From: a virus
DNA: 21,621 nucleotides
Strand: one strand, 5' to 3'
Virus record (IMG/VR): IMGVR_UViG_3300042868_006149
Span: 1 to 21,621 of that record
Shown here piece after piece: positions 13,147-18,428 of this stretch; within the stretch, counting starts at the first letter, position 1, and each line of letters begins with the position of its first letter. The notes beneath the pieces are model-generated. The model did not search any database, had not been told where the DNA came from, and worked only from the letters and a program-made list of their open reading frames with translations. Position numbers and translations under genes: made by a program.

Positions 13147-14667
13147 ATGACAGACATGATCGGCAAGCCCTTGACCGATGGCGCACGCAGGGACGGCAAC
13201 GGCAGGTATTCCGTAGTTGGCCCTGACGGGGGCAAGGCCCGGGGGTACACGCGTGCCACAAACGTGGCCAAAGTGATTGACGACATGGGCGGGCTGATGG
13301 TTTGGAAAGCCCGGGTTACAGCGGTAGGACTCGCCGCCCGCCCTGACCTGATGGCCACACTGGTTGCCGCTGAACCTGACGACAAGGCAACCATTGATGC
13401 GGTTTGCAGGCGTGCCGCTGAAGCCGGTGGGCAGGACGCCAAAAGCGCATTAGGTACAGCCATTCACGCCATGCTGGAACAGGCGTACACGAACCCTGAT
13501 TACGTTGCCCCGGCAGAACACGCAGCAGACATTGCCGCAGTGCTGCAAACGTTGCGTGAAGCCGGTGCCCGGGTGCTGCCTGAATACGTTGAACGCATCG
13601 TGGTGCTGGATGATCTGAAGATTGCCGGAACGTTTGACGGGGTGCTTGAAATCGGCGGTGAACTATTCCTGTTCGACAACAAAACAGGCAACACCAAAAA
13701 CCTTGACTACGGAAACCTTGCGTGGGCAATCCAGTTGGCGATTTATTCGCAGGCTGACGCCATCTACACGCAGGGGCTTGCCGCTGACGGGTCACAAGAT
13801 ACCCGTGAACCGATGCCGCAGGTGAGCAGGGAACGGGCAGTGATTGTGCATGTTGAACCGGGCAGTGCGCGTTGTACCCTGCATTGGCTTGACCTGACCG
13901 TTGGGGCTGAAGCGTTGGGCACAGCGTTGGATGTGATTAGGTTTCGCAAAGCCAAAGCCCTGCAACCTTTCCCTGTGGCGCTCGGCGACTTGTGGGTTGA
14001 ATCGACACGGCAACGGTTGCAGGTGATTGTTGGCCACCCTGAAGCCAAACAAATGGTTGGTTACCTGTGGCCAACGGGTGTGCCAACCTTGAAATCAGGT
14101 GACCCCATCACACCTGACCAGCGTGAACAGGTAGACGTTGCCCTAGCTGAGATAGAAAAGCAGCATTGTCTACCGTTCCCCACCATTTCCACCACAGTGG
14201 CCCCTGAAGCCCCCGTGAAGGAATTGCGCAAACCTGCCGCAGATGAAGGCAGAACGGTCACACAGGATGAAATAACGGGTGTGAACGCTATGGCTGAGGC
14301 GTTGCCCGCTAACTGTCAGGCCATTGTGAAAACCACAATGAAAGCCTGCACGAAAGCCAATCGGAACATCCGACTGTCCGGGCACGGGGGCAAGCCAACT
14401 GAACACCGCATGGAAGTGTGCAAGGCACTGGTTGCGTTGGCACATTTTGATGACGTTGAAATCATTTTGGCGGCAATTGCTATTGCTACAGGTGAGCAGC
14501 GTAAGAATGCAGACGCGTTGGGGGACACGTTGGGTGGGCTAACCATTCAACAGGCCCGCGATGTGCAGGGTGTTGCTGAACACATTGCAGCGGGGCGTTT
14601 GGTTCCAATGTGGAACGACAACGCAACGGTGTACCTGTTTGGCAATTGGCCACCGGTCAACCGTTGA
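13147..14667 (+). CDS. RecB/Cas4-like PD-(D/E)XK exonuclease
   Basis: A 506-residue protein. The core (about 95-210) has the PD-(D/E)XK exonuclease set: GTAIHAMLE with H107, an AGTFDGVLEI segment with D164, LFDNKTG with D177 and K179, and AWAIQLAIYS with the distal Q of motif IV. This is the RecB/Cas4-type nuclease domain found in phage recombination modules (lambda-exonuclease-like roles). It is followed by an SSB-like gene. The C-terminal ~130 residues (ITGVNAMAEALPANCQ onward) are an additional, unrecognised domain. The start ATG has GGGAGCAAACAAACA upstream (GGGAG SD). Whether it processes ends for replication or degrades host DNA is open. Confidence 0.8.
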   Translation: MTDMIGKPLTDGARRDGNGRYSVVGPDGGKARGYTRATNVAKVIDDMGGLMVWKARVTAVGLAARPDLMATLVAAEPDDKATIDAVCRRAAEAGGQDAKSALGTAIHAMLEQAYTNPDYVAPAEHAADIAAVLQTLREAGARVLPEYVERIVVLDDLKIAGTFDGVLEIGGELFLFDNKTGNTKNLDYGNLAWAIQLAIYSQADAIYTQGLAADGSQDTREPMPQVSRERAVIVHVEPGSARCTLHWLDLTVGAEALGTALDVIRFRKAKALQPFPVALGDLWVESTRQRLQVIVGHPEAKQMVGYLWPTGVPTLKSGDPITPDQREQVDVALAEIEKQHCLPFPTISTTVAPEAPVKELRKPAADEGRTVTQDEITGVNAMAEALPANCQAIVKTTMKACTKANRNIRLSGHGGKPTEHRMEVCKALVALAHFDDVEIILAAIAIATGEQRKNADALGDTLGGLTIQQARDVQGVAEHIAAGRLVPMWNDNATVYLFGNWPPVNR

Positions 14668-14706
14668 CCAGTGGCAGCAAACAAACAACAGAAACGGAAA
14701 CCAACA

Positions 14707-15129
14707 ATGTCCATCGATCCATCAATTATCAGTGACCTGAACGCAACATCAGGTGACGTTGCCAAATGGGAAAACATTGGCGACACACACAAGGTGCGCA
14801 TTGCCACGGCAACAAAGCAGCAGGTAACCAACTTCGCGACCGGTGAACCGGAAACGTGGGGTAACGGTGAACCCAAATGGCAGCTTGTGTTCAGTGGCGT
14901 GAACCCTGACACGGGTGAGGATACCCGCATCTTTGCAAAGGGTTTCATGTACACGGCAGTCAAGAAATGCTTTGCCGCTGCCGGGCAGGTGCCCGAAGTC
15001 GGTGGTGTTCTCGCCATCCAATGGACCGGTGAAGAGCCTGCGAAGGTGAAGGGTTACAACCCATCAAAGACTTGGCGGGCTCAGTACGCGCCGCCTGCAA
15101 TCAGCATTGATGCGGATGATTTGATTTAA
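14707..15129 (+). CDS. Putative single-stranded DNA-binding-like protein
   Basis: A 140-residue protein from ATG 14707. It has a beta-rich OB-like centre (HKVRIATATKQQVTNF, WQLVFSGVNPDTGEDTRIFA, GGVLAIQWTGEEPAKVKGYN) and a final acidic/hydrophobic tip (DADDLI), a hallmark of SSB proteins that recruit partners. It lies directly after the RecB-like nuclease, as recombination-module SSBs do. I infer SSB function from shape and location; it is not a close copy of bacterial SSB. The start GTG 14671 would add twelve basic residues but lacks an RBS; ATG 14707 has GGAAACCAACA upstream, a context used by several genes here. Confidence 0.6.
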   Translation: MSIDPSIISDLNATSGDVAKWENIGDTHKVRIATATKQQVTNFATGEPETWGNGEPKWQLVFSGVNPDTGEDTRIFAKGFMYTAVKKCFAAAGQVPEVGGVLAIQWTGEEPAKVKGYNPSKTWRAQYAPPAISIDADDLI

Positions 15130-15135
15130 CGGTTT

Positions 15136-15182
15136 ACCTGCACCGGGTTGGTTTTGTTCATGCCAATCCGGTGCAGGTTTAT
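15136..15182 (+). terminator. First of two tandem terminators
   Basis: ACCTGCACCGG (15136-15146) pairs perfectly with CCGGTGCAGGT (15168-15178), and GTTGG/CCAAT extends the stem (one G-U). The loop is 11 bases, and a short T-rich tail (TTTATT) follows. It lies seven bases after the SSB-like stop. Confidence 0.75.
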
Positions 15183-15184
15183 TC

Positions 15185-15226
15185 TGACCCCCAACATGCA
15201 CGGGCTTGTTGGGGGTCAGTTTTTTA
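15185..15226 (+). terminator. Second tandem terminator, stronger
   Basis: TGACCCCCAACA (15185-15196) and its perfect complement (15207-15218) make a 12-bp stem with a 10-base loop, followed by GTTTTTTAT. The pair of terminators makes this the strongest transcription stop in the window. Confidence 0.88.
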
Positions 15227-15256
15227 TCCAAACACAACCTGAATGGAAACAACCCG

Positions 15257-15442
15257 GTGCGCAAGAATCAAACAAGGATTGAAGTATCTAAGGACCGCAG
15301 CACCGGCAGGTTTGTGATAGCGGTTGTGCGCAACGCTGATTGGGTGTTTGTGCGTGATGAACCAATTTTGGTTGACGCGTTGCAGATAGCGCAACGGGCG
15401 GCAACAAGTTTGGGTGTACCAGTCACAGAAAAAATGGGCTGA
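15257..15442 (+). CDS. Small hypothetical protein after the terminators
   Basis: A 61-residue protein from GTG 15257. It begins MRKNQTRIEVSKDRSTGRFV and continues with VFVRDEPILVDALQIAQRA. Alternating charged strands and a helix suggest a small alpha/beta protein. The longer ORF from 15206 starts inside the terminator and is rejected. No clear SD is present. The gene ends in a TGATG overlap with the next. Function unknown. A promoter must exist near 15180-15256, or termination is incomplete. Confidence 0.55.
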   Translation: MRKNQTRIEVSKDRSTGRFVIAVVRNADWVFVRDEPILVDALQIAQRAATSLGVPVTEKMG

Positions 15443-15717
15443 TGCAACACGGACCTGACCCGTACACGCGCATGCTTGCCCTGTTTGATCAATGGCACGA
15501 ACAGCACCCGCAACCAACCGCGCAACTGATACAACAAACAGCCCTGTTGCAGAACATCACAGAAACCGGTGAACAAATGGCGCAAACACTCACTGCGATC
15601 ACCGGGGCTGAACGGACCCGCACAAAAGGTTCATGGCAAATTGTGATCAGCAACCAAACCTTGACAGAAACGTTGGCCACACTGGATGTGTGGGCCACGC
15701 TCACCAACCCGCAATGA
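15442..15717 (+). CDS. Hypothetical helical protein
   Basis: A 91-residue mostly helical protein rich in Q and T (QHPQPTAQLIQQTALLQNI; AQTLTAITGAERTRTK). No motif recognised. It starts at the TGATG overlap of the previous gene and its stop overlaps the next ATG (ATGA), so it is in the middle of a coupled gene chain. Function unknown. Confidence 0.6.
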   Translation: MQHGPDPYTRMLALFDQWHEQHPQPTAQLIQQTALLQNITETGEQMAQTLTAITGAERTRTKGSWQIVISNQTLTETLATLDVWATLTNPQ

Positions 15718-15875
15718 AACAAACATGGCTTTGTGACCGTTGCGGGCACGTTTACACAACCGGCATCACCATCCGTGAAGTTTCGTGTGCGTTTTGTACG
15801 AAACGGAAAGGGAACAAATTGCAATGGATGAGATTAGACGAAACACCATCGCCATCATCGGGGTTGCAGTCCTGA
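15714..15875 (+). CDS. Zinc-ribbon protein
   Basis: A 53-residue protein that begins at ATG 15714 in an ATGA overlap and ends at TGA 15873-15875. C7-x2-C10 (LCDRCGH) and C25-x2-C28 (SCAFC) form a treble-clef or zinc-ribbon pair. Its last 52 bases overlap the start of the Rpf-like gene in another frame, so the C-terminal ~17 residues (TPSPSSGLQS etc.) are constrained by two coding frames. It could be a transcription or nucleic-acid-binding accessory; no family is recognised. Confidence 0.6.
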   Translation: MKQTWLCDRCGHVYTTGITIREVSCAFCTKRKGNKLQWMRLDETPSPSSGLQS

Positions 15876-16330
15876 TGTTGACTACGGGCACGACAACCAA
15901 AGTTGAACCGGCACCACACCCTGAGCCTGAACCTGTCGCGTATGTTTATGGGGACCAGTACGGGGCACCCGCACAGGCGGTGCAGACACTGGTACAGCAC
16001 CTGCAAAATCTCGAGATTTTACGGGTGCAAAGCACAACAACAACTGTCACGGAATACCGGTACACGGAACCTGACGCCACGATGTGGGACACCCTCGCCG
16101 CCTGCGAAAGCAGCGGCAACTGGTCACACCAACCCGTTGCCGGGGGGTTTTCCGGTGGCCTGATGTTTCACATTGGAACATGGCGGGCAATGGGTGGGCT
16201 TGCCTACGCGCCTGATGCGTACCTTGCGACCCGTGAACAGCAGATTGACATTGCTGAACGCACACGAACCGCAGCCCGGGGGTCAATGCGTGACTGGCCC
16301 GGATGCGCACGCAAACACGGATGGCAATAA
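15824..16330 (+). CDS. Rpf-like transglycosylase with N-terminal membrane anchor
   Basis: A 168-residue protein from ATG 15824. An N-terminal hydrophobic stretch (residues 7-21, NTIAIIGVAVLMLTTG, with basic IRR before it) acts as signal or membrane anchor. A proline-rich spacer follows (VEPAPHPEPEPVAYVYG), then the Rpf domain from about 87: MWDTLAACESSGNW with the catalytic glutamate E95, SGGLMFHIGTW, APDAYLATREQQIDIAERT and the WPGC end (cysteines C94 and near 162 probably a disulfide). Rpf enzymes are actinobacterial muralytic transglycosylases that wake dormant cells and remodel peptidoglycan. The gene lies in the early block, far from the lysis genes. ATG 15824 has AAAGGG upstream and the gene overlaps the zinc-ribbon gene by 52 bases. 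Confidence 0.87.
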   Translation: MDEIRRNTIAIIGVAVLMLTTGTTTKVEPAPHPEPEPVAYVYGDQYGAPAQAVQTLVQHLQNLEILRVQSTTTTVTEYRYTEPDATMWDTLAACESSGNWSHQPVAGGFSGGLMFHIGTWRAMGGLAYAPDAYLATREQQIDIAERTRTAARGSMRDWPGCARKHGWQ

Positions 16331-16635
16331 TGAGTGACAACTTTGAAGTTTGTTGTGAAGTATGCGGTTGGCCCATTGAACTGGAAGATGAACCGCACTT
16401 TGGCCACAATGACGGGTGCCCGGAAACTGAACCTAATGGGTGTTCATGTGATGTGGTTTACCATCCTGCCTGCTGCCCTGAATGCGTTTTGGTTGACACT
16501 GTGGCAATCATTCTTGACCGTGACCTTGCAACCAAAATGGTGCGACCGTGGTACCTAATCAAAAAACGTGAAGCTGACATTGTGCGTGCAGCAATCCAAA
16601 CCGCACTAGACAACAACGGGGGCAACGGTGCTTGA
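16330..16635 (+). CDS. Cysteine-rich zinc-binding protein
   Basis: A 101-residue protein from ATG 16330 (TAATG overlap with the Rpf-like stop). The first half is packed with metal ligands: C8/C9, C12, H23, H26, C30, C38, C40, H45, C48/C49 and C52 (VCCEVCG; HNDGC; CSCDVVYHPACCPEC), enough for two interleaved zinc sites. The second half is helical (LATKMVRPWYLIKKREADIV). It may be a RING-like or treble-clef protein. I do not recognise the family. It has an 8-base overlap with the next gene. Confidence 0.6.
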   Translation: MSDNFEVCCEVCGWPIELEDEPHFGHNDGCPETEPNGCSCDVVYHPACCPECVLVDTVAIILDRDLATKMVRPWYLIKKREADIVRAAIQTALDNNGGNGA

Positions 16636-16843
16636 CCTTTTGGAACAGTTGCAAACCGTGGCCACATCCAAACAACCCATTGACCCCATTTGGTTGCGTT
16701 ACGCAATCACAGAAATTGAACGGTTGCGCACAGAAAACCGGCGGTTGGCTCACCTGCTCATGTCGCCGCTGGTGTACGTCAATGAACGCATCATCACAGA
16801 AGTTGACCAAATACTTGAACCGTACATTGGGGGACAAACATGA
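16628..16843 (+). CDS. Small coiled-coil protein
   Basis: A 71-residue protein starting at GTG 16628, overlapping the previous gene by eight bases. It is helical with leucine heptads (LDLLEQLQTVATSK; AITEIERLRTENRRLAHLL) and ends YIGGQT. No family known. It ends in an ATGA overlap with the next gene, so its expression is tied to both neighbours. Confidence 0.55.
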   Translation: MLDLLEQLQTVATSKQPIDPIWLRYAITEIERLRTENRRLAHLLMSPLVYVNERIITEVDQILEPYIGGQT

Positions 16844-17046
16844 AATGCCCGAACTGCCCACGATTGGTGAACATTGGCAGGGGGTATGGCCTGTCACGCA
16901 GGTTTTGCAGCACCAAATGCGCACACAAACACGCGCAACAAGCCATGAAAACAGTCAAAGCGAACTACCAAACCAACTACACAAAACCGAAACCTGAAGG
17001 GGAAACAAATGGAAACATCAATGTGGACGATGGCACCAACGGCTGA
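16840..17046 (+). CDS. Small zinc-knuckle protein
   Basis: A 68-residue protein starting ATG 16840 with a GGGGACAAAC context. CPNC (C3, C6) and FCSTKCAHKH (C23, C27, H29, H31) form a likely zinc site; the rest is polar (KPKPEGETNGNINVDDGTN). It overlaps the next gene by 38 bases in another frame. Likely nucleic-acid-associated, but function unknown. Confidence 0.6.
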   Translation: MKCPNCPRLVNIGRGYGLSRRFCSTKCAHKHAQQAMKTVKANYQTNYTKPKPEGETNGNINVDDGTNG

Positions 17047-17209
17047 ATGCATCATTGAAGCCGGTTGCAGGGTGGCACACCGGGCGGGCATGCACGGCTG
17101 CCCCGGTTGTTTAGGTGACGGCAGGCGCGCACTGTTGGGTGCGGCAATCAGCATCACAGTCACATTGGATGATCACGGCAACCCAATTGGCATTGACAAA
17201 AATGGATGA
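17009..17209 (+). CDS. Small cysteine-containing protein
   Basis: A 66-residue protein from ATG 17009, preceded by the strong context GGGGAAACAA. C14, C20 and the pair C31/C34 (HGCPGCLGDG) suggest a zinc knuckle, followed by a beta-rich C-terminus (ISITVTLDDHGNPIG). It is embedded in overlaps: 38 bases upstream with the zinc-knuckle gene and 8 bases downstream with the methyltransferase. Function unknown. Confidence 0.55.
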   Translation: METSMWTMAPTAECIIEAGCRVAHRAGMHGCPGCLGDGRRALLGAAISITVTLDDHGNPIGIDKNG

Positions 17210-18428
17210 ACAACCGCACGTTCAAATCAGGTTGGGTGATTGCCGTGACCTGATTGCAGCCATGCCCACAGAATCAGTTGATTCAATTGTCACTGACCCG
17301 CCGTATGAACTTGGGTTCATGGGTAAGAAATGGGACGCATCAGGCATTGCGTACAACGTTGCCTTGTGGCGTGAATGTTTGCGTGTCCTGAAACCGGGCG
17401 GGCACATGCTTGCGTTCGGTGGAACACGCACCTATCACCGCATGACCTGTGCAATAGAGGATGCGGGGTTTGAAATCCGTGACTGCATCGTGTGGTTGTA
17501 TTCGTCCGGGTTCCCCAAATCACACAACGTTTCAAAATCAATTGACCGCAAAGCCGGTGCAAAACGTGAAGTTGTTGCAACGCGGCCACTGACCGGAAAC
17601 GGCAAAACAATGCGTTCAGGTTTTCACCAACCTGACGGCACTGGTGCAGGCAACACCGTGATGCAAGACGTTTTTGAAATCACTGCACCGGCAACTGATG
17701 CAGCACAACAGTGGGACGGTTGGGGCACTGCGTTGAAACCAGCCAATGAACCAATCGTGGTTGCACGCAAACCATTGAATGGAACAGTTGCTGAAAGTGT
17801 GCAGCAGCACGGCACTGGTGCCATGAACATTGACAGCGCACGCATTGACATGGGTGATGAATATGACCCTGACAAAGTGCAACGGCAACAACACAGTGCC
17901 GGTGCGATTGATGGCGCATTTGGTGCTGCATCATTAGTTGGCAAAGAAATCCCCACCTACAACGCAAAAGGGCGTTGGCCTGCCAATGTAATTGCCAACG
18001 AACTAATGGTGGAAGATTGGGTCAAATACTTCTTCACCCCGAAAGCGTCACGGGCCGAACGTAACGCAGGGCTAGACGCACTGGAACTGAAACACACAGA
18101 CTTTGGCGGGGGTGGCAAACCCGGTTCAGGGTTCAACGAAGTCACACACGGCAAAGCACCGGCACCAGCACCCAACAATCACCCAACCGTGAAACCGTTA
18201 GCGTTGATGCGTTACCTTGTGCGCCTAGTCACCCCACCAAACGGCACAGTGCTGGAACCGTTCGCAGGGTCAGGCACCACACTTGTTGCAGCAGTGTTGG
18301 AAGGGTTCAACGCCATAGGTTGCGAACTGACCCCCGACTACCTGCCAATAATTGAAGGCCGGGTGCAATGGGCACGCGAACAACACCACAACCAACCATC
18401 AACACTGTTTGGGGACAGCAATGGATGA
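17202..18428 (+). CDS. DNA methyltransferase, beta-class N6-adenine type
   Basis: A 408-residue S-adenosylmethionine-dependent DNA methyltransferase. DPPY (residues 32-35) is catalytic motif IV, with the Asp expected for adenine-N6 enzymes; motif I, EPFAGSGTT, comes late (352-358). Catalytic motif before cofactor motif is the beta-class order. Other family signs are LKPGGHMLAFGGTRT (motif V/VI region) and HPTVKPLALMRYLVR just before motif I. It could protect phage DNA from host restriction or regulate timing; no partner nuclease is beside it. ATG 17202 has the sequence ATGGATGA shared with the upstream stop, identical to the junction downstream at 18421. Confidence 0.85.
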   Translation: MDEQPHVQIRLGDCRDLIAAMPTESVDSIVTDPPYELGFMGKKWDASGIAYNVALWRECLRVLKPGGHMLAFGGTRTYHRMTCAIEDAGFEIRDCIVWLYSSGFPKSHNVSKSIDRKAGAKREVVATRPLTGNGKTMRSGFHQPDGTGAGNTVMQDVFEITAPATDAAQQWDGWGTALKPANEPIVVARKPLNGTVAESVQQHGTGAMNIDSARIDMGDEYDPDKVQRQQHSAGAIDGAFGAASLVGKEIPTYNAKGRWPANVIANELMVEDWVKYFFTPKASRAERNAGLDALELKHTDFGGGGKPGSGFNEVTHGKAPAPAPNNHPTVKPLALMRYLVRLVTPPNGTVLEPFAGSGTTLVAAVLEGFNAIGCELTPDYLPIIEGRVQWAREQHHNQPSTLFGDSNG

